The position numbers were made by a program, and so were the translations under genes. The notes under the pieces were generated by a model, which saw only the letters and a program-made list of their open reading frames with translations, had not been told where the DNA came from and made no database searches. A stretch of 37,098 nt of DNA from Ruminococcus sp. GTDB lineage: Bacteria > Bacillota > Clostridia > Lachnospirales > Lachnospiraceae. Positions 25,562-33,294 of the stretch are shown here, piece by piece (within the stretch, counting starts at the first letter, position 1; each line of letters starts with the position of its first letter). The stretch covers positions 1-37,098 of the forward strand of contig JAHHTL010000021.1 of assembly GCA_020024635.1 (NCBI GenBank). Reading direction: 5' to 3'.

Positions 25562-27604
25562 CTACTTATCTTCGAAAAGAGAAAACTGTATTTCATATCC
25601 AGTCTTTAACGTAAGTAGTATAGTCGCAGAAGCACCATCATGTATGTTGCTTTGTAGCAAACGCTGATTATCGTAAAGCGAGAGGTGATCTAGAACATAC
25701 TGAATTTCCTTTGGATCAACAATTTCTTTTTGCGTAATAGCAGAATCCTCCTGTTCTTCTAGTGCGGATGGAACGTAAAGAACGCGAAGCACATCCTTTG
25801 GATCAATTTTTTCACGAATGGTATATCCGTAGTCTTTCAATAAAGAAAGCGTATTTGAGAAATCCTTATGAAGATAGAGGCGTGTTTCAAAAGAATCCGT
25901 TGTAGGATTTTTGGAATCTCGTTCTAATGTATATCCCATATAAAGTTTTGCGATTGGGTCTTCATTTATCAGCGTATGAAAATCTGCATTTAAGAAATCT
26001 GTTTTATAAGCCATAAGAAGGTTGGATTTTTGTTCTACAGTAAGATTATCCATAGAAAGTGGGGTATTGTAAATGTCTTCAAGTTTGAAATAATCTACTT
26101 CATTCTTATGAATGTTGAAAATTGGATTTTCTTGTTTTCTATAATCACTGTTTTTGTATTTGGATTCAAATGCAAGGATCATGTCTTGTCGATCCACGTC
26201 ATAAGAGCGATAAATCGGGCGTCCTTTTTTTGGCTCAAAGCGTACAACAATATTAGAAAGATCAGAAGTATCCTTCGTGGATTTCTGCTTTTTTGCCAGT
26301 TCATAAAAGGCGTGAAAATCCGTTGTGGTTGTTTTTTCTAAAATAATCTTCATATCATGGTTGTATAGTTGGTAATCGTAGTAATTATTGTCATAGCAAT
26401 GGACAGACATACTCTTTAAAGAATCTTCTTTTGGAATGTAAGAATCATATCCAAATAAATCAAATTGAAAGATACATAAAACAAATAAAACACCAATTAA
26501 GGAAATTCCAGTTGAAAGTTTTCCAGAAACTATCATTTTTAAATCATGATGATAGATGAATTCAATGATAAAACAAATCAGGAAAACAAATAGCAGACTG
26601 ATGATAAATAACCAGTGATTTTTCCCAGAATATCCTATAAATGCATTGGAAAATAATCCAATTGCCAAGGCGCAAGGAATGGAAATCAACGTCTTGATCA
26701 TGCCACCGATTTTTGAAAATGATAAAGCATTTTCAGCAGCTTCAGCAGGGTATTTTTTATACAACAGTAGCGATGCAATAAAGAAAATGATTAGGAGTAA
26801 CAGTGTAATTCCCCAAATTCTAAAACTGCTGCCAGCTGTGTTATGTAATCCCAAGACCATTCCAGACTCTGAAACATTGGCTCCAATAAAATTCGCCGAA
26901 AGTGCAGCAGGAGAGCTGTAGCGAAGGATAGAATCAAACGGAGATAAGTTTGCAACCCATGTGTGTAAAAAGGTGCTGCAAAGGGCTTCGACCAATCCGA
27001 GGATGGCTGAACCATATACAAGTAGTACAATATAAGCGAGAACACCCGTGATCACCTGACCAGTAAGCATCATCGCTAGAATGGAAGTATGGTAAGACAA
27101 AAAGAAGACCATGATTCCGTAAAGCATCGCTCTTAGGCAGTAGAGGAATAAGGAAAGATTCATAAGTCCGTTTACTTGCCCGATCAAAATGGTACAGAAG
27201 GAAAGTACAATAAACGGAACAAGAAAAATCAAAAGTCCGCTTATATACGAGATAAGGAACCATTGTTTCCGTGTGACATACATGCTGTGATAGAAGTCTT
27301 GCTTTACTTTTGAGTGTAAGTAAGAGAAACCTGTCACAGCACATAAAAGCCCCATTCCAAAAAACAAGATTGCAAGAAAGAAATTATTTTGTCCGTTCAA
27401 TAGTCCGCTGAAATTGTAAAAAGCCCATTCTTTTAGTTCCTTTACGTTTGAAGGGTCTGGGAGCAGTGATTTTTTATTATCAATGTACATAAGAGTATAT
27501 ACTGGAAGAATGAGAAAATGTGCAATGAAAGAAAAAGCAATCAGCCATGCGCGATGTTTCAAATTTTCGATGATAAATTTAGGATAGGAAATTTTTGATG
27601 TCAT
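25562..27604 (-). CDS. Large ABC-2-type transporter membrane protein (DUF6449-like C-terminus)
   Basis: A 680-residue membrane subunit. The first about 395 residues hold roughly ten hydrophobic helices, beginning AWLIAFSFIAHFLILPVYTLM, with FYHSMYVTRKQWFLISYISG as a conserved-looking cytoplasmic loop. Residues about 400-680 are soluble and charged, with Tyr/Asp-rich sequence and no helix, probably an extracytoplasmic domain of the DUF6449 kind found in Ytr-type transporters; the name is from memory. Its ATG overlaps the end of the ATPase gene by 26 bases. In similar GntR-ATPase-permease sets the system responds to cell-wall stress or antimicrobials; the cargo here is unknown. Confidence 0.85.
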   Translation of the reverse strand: MTSKISYPKFIIENLKHRAWLIAFSFIAHFLILPVYTLMYIDNKKSLLPDPSNVKELKEWAFYNFSGLLNGQNNFFLAILFFGMGLLCAVTGFSYLHSKVKQDFYHSMYVTRKQWFLISYISGLLIFLVPFIVLSFCTILIGQVNGLMNLSLFLYCLRAMLYGIMVFFLSYHTSILAMMLTGQVITGVLAYIVLLVYGSAILGLVEALCSTFLHTWVANLSPFDSILRYSSPAALSANFIGANVSESGMVLGLHNTAGSSFRIWGITLLLLIIFFIASLLLYKKYPAEAAENALSFSKIGGMIKTLISIPCALAIGLFSNAFIGYSGKNHWLFIISLLFVFLICFIIEFIYHHDLKMIVSGKLSTGISLIGVLFVLCIFQFDLFGYDSYIPKEDSLKSMSVHCYDNNYYDYQLYNHDMKIILEKTTTTDFHAFYELAKKQKSTKDTSDLSNIVVRFEPKKGRPIYRSYDVDRQDMILAFESKYKNSDYRKQENPIFNIHKNEVDYFKLEDIYNTPLSMDNLTVEQKSNLLMAYKTDFLNADFHTLINEDPIAKLYMGYTLERDSKNPTTDSFETRLYLHKDFSNTLSLLKDYGYTIREKIDPKDVLRVLYVPSALEEQEDSAITQKEIVDPKEIQYVLDHLSLYDNQRLLQSNIHDGASATILLTLKTGYEIQFSLFEDK

Positions 27605-28481
27605 ATCCAGCTACCTCCGTTTCACTTATGAATATTTCTTCTAGGGTTAAAGGCAAAATTTCTGCAAAAATTGGATCGAATCGATTCACACAATTTAGCA
27701 ATGCACCTTTTGTGCCTCTTGCAGTAATCAGCATTAAAGAACCTGATTTTTCGTATTGTAAGACTTTTAGTTCTTGTAATAGCTGCTGCTCTTTTGCCAG
27801 ATCCGGTAATACACATTGAATTTTGTGAACCTGAACTTTCATGGTGTCAAGATCTTGCGCAAATAGCAAGTCACCGTTATGCAAAAGACCTATAGAATCA
27901 CAGATGTCTTCTAACTCCCTTAAGTTGTGAGAGGCAATAATGGGAGTGAAATCACGATTCATAAGTTCAGAAGCAAAAAGACCTTTTACAGCCTGACGCA
28001 TCACAGGATCTAGACCGTCAAATGTTTCATCGCACAAAAGATATTTGGTGTTTGTACACACTCCTAAAAGAATAGAAACTTGTTTTTTCATACCTTTTGA
28101 AAACGTATTGATTTTCCGATGTGGATCAAGCCCCACTTTTTGGATGAGATCATTAAAGGTTTCTTTTTTAAAATCTGGATAGAGTAAAGCGTAGGAATCT
28201 CTCATAGATGCAGCAGTCGCATTTGGAAAAAAATAGGCACTGTCAGAAAGAAAGCAAATATTTTTCTTTGCAGAAGGATTTTCCCAAACAGGTTCATCAT
28301 CAATGAGTATTTGTCCGTTATCAGGCTTTATGATTCCGCTGATCAATCGCATTAATGTGCTTTTTCCAGCGCCGTTACTTCCTACTAGCCCAAAAATCAT
28401 TCCGTCTTTTATGGAAGCGGAAATGTGATCAATCGCATGAATTTCTTGAAATGTTTTATCAACGTTTTTTAATTCAATCAT
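27579..28481 (-). CDS. ABC transporter ATP-binding protein (YtrB-like)
   Basis: A 300-residue ATPase with Walker A GSNGAGKST near 34-42 and Walker B LLCDETFDGLD near 148-158. The expected signature segment reads FSKGMKKQV rather than the canonical LSGGQ, as is common in this exporter-like branch. The switch histidine is in IIASHN. The ATG overlaps the stop of the GntR gene (ATGA), and its 3' end overlaps the permease gene, so the three form a tight operon. Confidence 0.92.
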   Translation of the reverse strand: MIELKNVDKTFQEIHAIDHISASIKDGMIFGLVGSNGAGKSTLMRLISGIIKPDNGQILIDDEPVWENPSAKKNICFLSDSAYFFPNATAASMRDSYALLYPDFKKETFNDLIQKVGLDPHRKINTFSKGMKKQVSILLGVCTNTKYLLCDETFDGLDPVMRQAVKGLFASELMNRDFTPIIASHNLRELEDICDSIGLLHNGDLLFAQDLDTMKVQVHKIQCVLPDLAKEQQLLQELKVLQYEKSGSLMLITARGTKGALLNCVNRFDPIFAEILPLTLEEIFISETEVAGYDIKNFLS

Positions 28482-28849
28482 GTTGTACCTCCCAGATAGA
28501 GTTGTTTAACAAAGGAAATGCAATCCTCTGCATGGATGCCTAAATCAATCCCGTAGGTAACGAGGGATTTTAAATCGTTAAAATATTTTAATCGTTGCTC
28601 GTTGGCAAGGGTGTCGCTTCCGGAAACAAAATTTCCACGACCTTTGATGGGATAAATGTATCCCATTTGTTCTAGCTGTGTGTAAGCTTTTTGAATCGTA
28701 TTTGGATTGATCGCTAGTTTTAAAGCCAATGAACGAACAGAAGGTAGTTGTTCGTTGGGTTTCAAAATTCCTTTTAAGATCAGCATTTGAAATCGTTCAA
28801 CAATTTGTTCGTACAGAGGTGTTTTACTTCGGTAGTCGATCGTAATCAT
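28478..28849 (-). CDS. GntR-family regulator (YtrA subfamily)
   Basis: A 123-residue repressor-type protein. ATG 28849 is chosen because AGGAGG stands 6 bases before it and the family N-terminus MITIDYRSKTPLYEQIVERF follows; the longer frame is not supported. The winged helix covers about 10-75, with LPSVRSLALKLAINPNTIQKAYTQLE as the recognition helix region. The short C-terminal helical part is the YtrA-type dimerisation segment. It heads the ATPase-permease operon and probably represses it in the absence of a signal. Confidence 0.92.
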   Translation of the reverse strand: MITIDYRSKTPLYEQIVERFQMLILKGILKPNEQLPSVRSLALKLAINPNTIQKAYTQLEQMGYIYPIKGRGNFVSGSDTLANEQRLKYFNDLKSLVTYGIDLGIHAEDCISFVKQLYLGGTT

Positions 28850-28874
28850 ATGGTACCTCCTATGAATGTGTTTA

Positions 28875-28916
28875 TAATACGCGAAGTGTATTAAGTGTAC
28901 TAATTCAAATAATACA
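28875..28916 (-). promoter_or_regulatory. Candidate operator and promoter of the GntR-ABC operon
   Basis: AGTGTA occurs at 28885-28890 and 28894-28899, nine bases apart, and AATAC/GTATT arms surround the first copy. YtrA-type regulators bind AGTGTA/TACACT half-sites. On the minus strand TATAAA and TATTAT follow within about 15 bases and could be the -10, with no strong -35. The site lies 25-60 bases before the GntR ATG, as expected for self-repression. Confidence 0.45.
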
Positions 28917-28982
28917 GTTCTTAATGTAAATATAATACAGAAAGAATAAAATGTCAAGAATTAAGAAATCAGAAGCCACTGG

Positions 28983-29011
28983 TTGAAAGGTGAAAAAGCA
29001 TATGTTATGAT
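28983..29011 (+). promoter_or_regulatory. Promoter of the folate operon
   Basis: TTGAAA (28983-28988) and TATGAT (29006-29011) are 17 bases apart with TG one base before the -10. The start, near 29018, supports the GTG at 29065 as the folC start rather than TTG 29017. No folate riboswitch fold fits in the short leader. Confidence 0.8.
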
Positions 29012-29064
29012 AAAAGTTGTACGTTATAATACAATATCAAATTTATGGAAAGGAAACGAGAAAC

Positions 29065-30357
29065 GTGACCTATAAAGAAGCAAGGGTATATTTGGACAAA
29101 GTGTCGAAATACGGAAGTGTACTTGGTTTGGATACGATTCGAGAACTGTTGCATGAACTGGGGGATCCACAGAATCAATTAAAGTTCATACATATCGCAG
29201 GAACCAATGGCAAGGGATCCGTGCTTGCATACATTTCGTCAATTTTAACGGAGGCGGGGTACCGTACAGGAAGATATGTTTCACCAACAGTTGTTTCTTA
29301 TCTAGAGCGAATCAGTGTTGATCAAAGATGGATCGAAGAAGAAGAGTTTGCATATTTCGTTGAGAAAGTCCAAAAAGCAACTGCGCGTATGGAAAAAAGG
29401 GGGAAGGGCAGTCCCACTGTTTTTGAAATAGAGACGGCAGTGGCTTTTTTGTATTTTGTGCAGAAAAACTGTGAGTTTGTTGTATTAGAAACTGGACTTG
29501 GTGGAAGGTTAGATGCAACAAATGTTGTGGAGAATACAATTGCAGCAGTTTTTACTACAATTAGTCTAGATCATGTGAACGTGTTGGGCGATACAATCGA
29601 AGAGATTGCAAAAAACAAAGCTGGAATTATAAAACAAAACTGTCGAGTTATTACGGCAGGGCAGCAAAAAACAGTTTTGGAGATTCTAAAGGAAACCGCA
29701 AAATCTAAACAATGCAGTTATTATAAAGAGGATGAAACAAAGGTGATTTTACATGAGGAAGGACTAAAAGGACAGGTGCTTTCTTATGGAGAATATAAAG
29801 AACTTAGGATCCCACTTGCCGGAAGATGCCAGATCAAAAATGTGGTAACTACACTAGGAGTGATAAAAGCTTTGAAAGATATGGGAGTTCGGTTGCCGCA
29901 AAAAGTAGTGTATGAAGGGTTCAAAAAAACAAAATGGCCAGGAAGATTTACGTGTATTGCTACCAACCCTGTCTTTATCGTAGATGGCGCACATAATGTA
30001 GATGCGGCAAAGCAATTAAAAGAATCTATCCAGCAGTACGTTGGGAATAAACACCTGGTTTTTATAGTGGGAGTTTTTAAAGATAAAGAATATGAAAAAA
30101 TTGCACAGATCATGGGACCATTGGCTGATAAAATTTACACGGTAAATTTACCAGATGCAAAGAGAACTTTGGATGCAGAAAAGTTAGGACAAGTTTTAAA
30201 AGCCTATTGTCCGAATGTAGAGCCAGTATATGAAATTAGAAAGGCAGTGGAATATGCCTATCAAGAAGCAACAAAGGAGGATGTGGTTGTGGCATTTGGT
30301 TCTTTGTCTTACTTAGGAGAAATCATGAAGGTTGTGGAAGAGAGGAAACAAAGATGA
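29065..30357 (+). CDS. folC: Folylpolyglutamate synthase / dihydrofolate synthase
   Basis: A 430-residue Mur-ligase-type enzyme that adds glutamate to dihydropteroate or folates with ATP. The P-loop IAGTNGKGSV is near 44-53, and SPTVVSYLERISV, ETGLGGRLDATNV and VDGAHNVDAAKQL are family segments. The GTG start at 29065 has AAGGAAA upstream. The normal folate-binding loop reads SPTVVSYLERI. The stop overlaps the folE start (ATGA), so the two are translationally coupled. Confidence 0.93.
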   Translation: MTYKEARVYLDKVSKYGSVLGLDTIRELLHELGDPQNQLKFIHIAGTNGKGSVLAYISSILTEAGYRTGRYVSPTVVSYLERISVDQRWIEEEEFAYFVEKVQKATARMEKRGKGSPTVFEIETAVAFLYFVQKNCEFVVLETGLGGRLDATNVVENTIAAVFTTISLDHVNVLGDTIEEIAKNKAGIIKQNCRVITAGQQKTVLEILKETAKSKQCSYYKEDETKVILHEEGLKGQVLSYGEYKELRIPLAGRCQIKNVVTTLGVIKALKDMGVRLPQKVVYEGFKKTKWPGRFTCIATNPVFIVDGAHNVDAAKQLKESIQQYVGNKHLVFIVGVFKDKEYEKIAQIMGPLADKIYTVNLPDAKRTLDAEKLGQVLKAYCPNVEPVYEIRKAVEYAYQEATKEDVVVAFGSLSYLGEIMKVVEERKQR

Positions 30358-30908
30358 TCGATCAGGAAAAGATAAAACAGGGAGTTAGAATCTTATTAGA
30401 AGGACTCGGGGAAGATGTTACAAGGGAAGGACTTCTTGAAACACCCGATCGCATCGCACGAATGTATGAAGAAATATTTGGGGGGATGCAAGAACATTCG
30501 GAAGAATATTTAAAAAAAACATTCCATGTTAAGAATAACGATATGGTTATAGAAAAAGATATTACTTTTTATTCTACTTGTGAGCATCACATGTTACCAT
30601 TTTATGGTAAAGTCCATATTGCATATATTCCAGATGGAAAAGTAGTAGGACTTAGTAAGCTTGCTCGTACAGTAGAAGTGTATGCAAAGCGATTGCAGCT
30701 GCAAGAGCAGATGACAAGTCAGATTGCAGAGGCATTGATGAAACATCTAAAGCCGAAGGGGGTACTTGTTATGACAGAAGCAGAGCATATGTGTATGACC
30801 ATGCGTGGAATTAAAAAACCAGGAAGTAAAACAGTAACGATTGTAAAATGTGGGATTTTTGAAGAAGACAAAGAGCTTGTAGATCAGTTCTTCCAAATGA
30901 TCCATTAG
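30354..30908 (+). CDS. folE: GTP cyclohydrolase I
   Basis: A 184-residue enzyme making 7,8-dihydroneopterin triphosphate from GTP, the first step of folate synthesis. Zinc ligands are visible as Cys76 and His79 in CEHHMLPF and Cys147 in MCMTMRGIKKPGS. The segment GKVVGLSKLARTVEVYAKRLQLQEQMTSQIAEAL is typical of type IA enzymes. It overlaps folC by 4 bases and is followed 8 bases later by the HD-domain gene. Confidence 0.97.
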   Translation: MIDQEKIKQGVRILLEGLGEDVTREGLLETPDRIARMYEEIFGGMQEHSEEYLKKTFHVKNNDMVIEKDITFYSTCEHHMLPFYGKVHIAYIPDGKVVGLSKLARTVEVYAKRLQLQEQMTSQIAEALMKHLKPKGVLVMTEAEHMCMTMRGIKKPGSKTVTIVKCGIFEEDKELVDQFFQMIH

Positions 30909-30916
30909 GAGGTTGT

Positions 30917-31399
30917 ATGGAATTAGTAGATAAAATTACCAAACATGCACTCTACAAAGAATGTTATGAAAAACTTTCGAAAGCAGAGGAAGAAAGAAAA
31001 TTTTGTCACCACGATTTTACGCATTTTTTGGATGTTGCAAGAATTGCATATATTAAGAATTTAGAACAAAAGCGAAAGATTTCTAAAGAGATTATTTACG
31101 CAACCGCTTTTCTTCATGATATTGGAAAATGTTTTCAATATCAGCAAGGAATTCCCCATGAAGTTGCAAGTGCAAAGATTGCACAAGAAATTTTAGATGA
31201 CGGTGTACAACTGTTAGATCATCAAAAAGAAGAAATAATTCAAGCAATTAAAGAACATAGAAAAGAGACGGATCACATGTCAACATTGGGACGTTTGCTC
31301 TATGAAAGTGATAAATTATCTAGGGCATGCTACAAGTGTCCAGTACAAAAAGAATGCAACTGGAGTGAAGAAAAGAAGAATCATGTTGTTGTATACTAA
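30917..31399 (+). CDS. HD-domain phosphohydrolase in folate operon
   Basis: A 160-residue protein with the metal-binding HD pattern: HHDFTHFLD (31-39), His67-Asp68 in AFLHDIGK, His81, His114 in KEHRK, and Asp132. Near the end three cysteines are spaced CYKCPVQKEC (138, 141, 147), a possible metal site. HD enzymes cleave phosphate esters of nucleotides and related compounds. Enclosed between folE and folP, it may dephosphorylate dihydroneopterin triphosphate, a step with no other candidate here; archaeal MptB gives a precedent for an HD enzyme in pterin synthesis. That role is inferred. It could instead act in an unrelated nucleotide reaction. AGGAGG lies before the ATG. Confidence 0.9.
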   Translation: MELVDKITKHALYKECYEKLSKAEEERKFCHHDFTHFLDVARIAYIKNLEQKRKISKEIIYATAFLHDIGKCFQYQQGIPHEVASAKIAQEILDDGVQLLDHQKEEIIQAIKEHRKETDHMSTLGRLLYESDKLSRACYKCPVQKECNWSEEKKNHVVVY

Positions 31400-31413
31400 G
31401 AAAGAGGGATAAG

Positions 31414-32229
31414 ATGAGAATAGGGAAAAAAGAATTTGATACGCAGCATCAGATGTACATTATGGGAATCCTTAACGTAACGCCGGATTCCTTCTCGGAT
31501 GGAGGAAAGTATGATTGCTTGGATCGTGCATTTTATCATGCGGAAGAGCTGATAAATGATGGAGCAGATATATTAGATATTGGAGGGGAATCTACAAGAC
31601 CTGGACATATTCAGATTTCTGTGGAAGAAGAAATACACCGAGTTGTTCCTGTGATAGAAGGAATTAAAAAAAGATTTGATATTCCAGTTTCGATAGATTC
31701 TTATAAAAGTGAAGTTGCAAAAGAGGCAATCAAGGTTGGAGCAGACCTGGTGAATGACATATGGGGACTCAAATACGATGAAAAGATGGCGTCCCTTATT
31801 GCAAAAGAACAGGTTGCTTGTTGTCTGATGCATAACCGAGAGGAAACTGTGTATCAGAATTTTATGGAAGAGGTACTTTTGGATTTAAAGGAAAGTGTAA
31901 AGATTGCAAAACAAGCAGGAATAGAAGAGGATAAAATTATCTTAGATCCAGGAGTCGGGTTTGGAAAAACATATGAAATGAACTTGGAAGTTATTAAGGA
32001 AGTTGGTCGATTAAAAGAATTAGGATATCCGGTACTTCTTGGTACTTCCAGAAAATCGGTGATTGGACTAACGTTAGATTTACCGACTGATCAAAGAGAA
32101 GAAGGAACGCTTGTAACAACAGTTGTGGGAATTCTAAATGGTTGTTCATTTGTGCGTGTCCACGATGTACAGGCAAATAAAAGAGCAATTTGTATGGCAA
32201 AAGCAATCCTTAGATCACATAAATTGTAA
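31414..32229 (+). CDS. folP: Dihydropteroate synthase
   Basis: A 271-residue enzyme joining hydroxymethyl-dihydropterin diphosphate with p-aminobenzoate, the sulfonamide target. Family signatures are MGILNVTPDSFSDGGKY near 18-34, GADILDIGGESTRPG near 50-64, and GTSRKSVIG near the C-terminal third. AGAGGGATAAG precedes the ATG. It is 14 bases from the HD gene and 37 bases from folBK, in the same operon. Confidence 0.97.
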   Translation: MRIGKKEFDTQHQMYIMGILNVTPDSFSDGGKYDCLDRAFYHAEELINDGADILDIGGESTRPGHIQISVEEEIHRVVPVIEGIKKRFDIPVSIDSYKSEVAKEAIKVGADLVNDIWGLKYDEKMASLIAKEQVACCLMHNREETVYQNFMEEVLLDLKESVKIAKQAGIEEDKIILDPGVGFGKTYEMNLEVIKEVGRLKELGYPVLLGTSRKSVIGLTLDLPTDQREEGTLVTTVVGILNGCSFVRVHDVQANKRAICMAKAILRSHKL

Positions 32230-32266
32230 CAAAGTAATGGCAGGAAGAAGGAAGGAGGCGGTGTTC

Positions 32267-33082
32267 ATGGATGAAATCAGAATCAAAGATTTAGAAGTGT
32301 TTGCAAATCACGGAGTATTTCCCGAAGAAAATGAACTGGGACAAAAATTTATTGTATCAGCAGTTCTTTATGTGGATACAAGGAACGCCGGAAGATATGA
32401 CAGATTGACAGAATCCATACACTATGGAGAAGTATGCCAGATGATTGATCAATATATGAAAGAGCATACCTATAAGTTGATTGAGCGTGTGGCGGAGGCA
32501 TTGGCAGAGAACCTTTTGATTCAGTATAAACCACAGTTGAAGAAAGTAAGGATTGAGGTGAAAAAACCCTGGGCACCAATCGGGCTTCCCTTAGATAACG
32601 TATCTGTGAAAATCGAACGAAAATGGCATACTGCTTATATTGCGCTAGGTTCTAACATGGGAGATAAAACCAAATATCTTGATGATGCAGTTCGTGCGTT
32701 AGATCAGTTAAAAGAGTGCGAAGTTGAAAAAATCTCTTCATGGATCATGACTGAACCATATGGGGTTACAAATCAAGATAAGTTTTTGAATGGATGTTTA
32801 AAATTACACACACTTTTTACTCCAGAGGAATTATTAGAAACATTGCATCAGATTGAAAAAAAAGCGGGTAGAGAGAGGGTGATTCATTGGGGACCTAGAA
32901 CACTAGACCTTGACATTTTATTTTATGATGACCTAATTTATGGAACAGAGGAATTATGCATCCCTCATGCAGATATGAAAAATAGAGCGTTTGTTTTACA
33001 ACCATTGTGTGAAATAGCACCTAATGTCCATCATCCAATCACTGGAAAAACAATAAAGGAAATGCTTGAAGAATTACAGTAG
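32267..33082 (+). CDS. folBK: Bifunctional dihydroneopterin aldolase / HPPK (FolB-FolK fusion)
   Basis: A 271-residue fusion. Residues 1-117 are dihydroneopterin aldolase (IKDLEVFANHGVFPEENELGQKF at the start); residues about 120-271 are 6-hydroxymethyl-dihydropterin pyrophosphokinase, with AYIALGSNMGDK and GPRTLDLDILFYDD (Gly209, Asp214, Asp216, magnesium ligands). ATG 32267 is chosen because GGAGG precedes it; the open frame extends upstream inside folP. The fused protein carries the two steps before FolP. With folE, folP and folC the operon covers the pathway except the dephosphorylation step, p-aminobenzoate supply and dihydrofolate reductase. Confidence 0.96.
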   Translation: MDEIRIKDLEVFANHGVFPEENELGQKFIVSAVLYVDTRNAGRYDRLTESIHYGEVCQMIDQYMKEHTYKLIERVAEALAENLLIQYKPQLKKVRIEVKKPWAPIGLPLDNVSVKIERKWHTAYIALGSNMGDKTKYLDDAVRALDQLKECEVEKISSWIMTEPYGVTNQDKFLNGCLKLHTLFTPEELLETLHQIEKKAGRERVIHWGPRTLDLDILFYDDLIYGTEELCIPHADMKNRAFVLQPLCEIAPNVHHPITGKTIKEMLEELQ

Positions 33083-33083
33083 A

Positions 33084-33127
33084 AAAAAGATACCAACTAT
33101 TCTAGTAGAATGTGTTGGTATTTTTTT
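33084..33127 (+). terminator. Terminator of the folate operon
   Basis: GATACCAAC (33089-33097) pairs with GTTGGTAT (33114-33121), with an inner ATTCT/AGAAT stem, preceded by an A-run and followed by seven T. Confidence 0.9.
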
Positions 33128-33212
33128 ATGAATTTTATTGTGGGAAATATATAAATAAAGAATAGTGAAAATGTTAAATATTACTAAAAAAATAAAATGA
33201 TAAAGCGATATA

Positions 33213-33240
33213 TTGACATAATTATATAAAATTGTATAAT
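33213..33240 (+). promoter_or_regulatory. Promoter of the lyase-transporter operon
   Basis: Perfect TTGACA (33213-33218) and perfect TATAAT (33235-33240) hexamers, 16 bases apart. The start falls near 33247, immediately before the operator palindromes. Such a strong unregulated core implies control by a repressor. Confidence 0.88.
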
Positions 33241-33249
33241 GAATCCATA

Positions 33250-33270
33250 ACTGGTTCAACCAGTGAACCA
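33250..33270. promoter_or_regulatory. Double-palindrome operator, FadR/GntR-like
   Basis: Two perfect overlapping palindromes lie just after the expected start: ACTGGTTCAACCAGT (33250-33264), and TGGTTCA (33252-33258) with TGAACCA (33264-33270). The core TGGTTCAACCA fits the TNGTNNNACNA pattern of FadR-subfamily regulators. Such a regulator is encoded at 35974-36690. Binding here would block initiation. Confidence 0.65.
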
Positions 33271-33294
33271 TACTACCAGATAAGGAGGAGACAG

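Noticed and set aside
28983..29064. Folate riboswitch before folC
   Set aside because: The leader after the promoter is only about 47 bases and shows no tetrahydrofolate-riboswitch fold.
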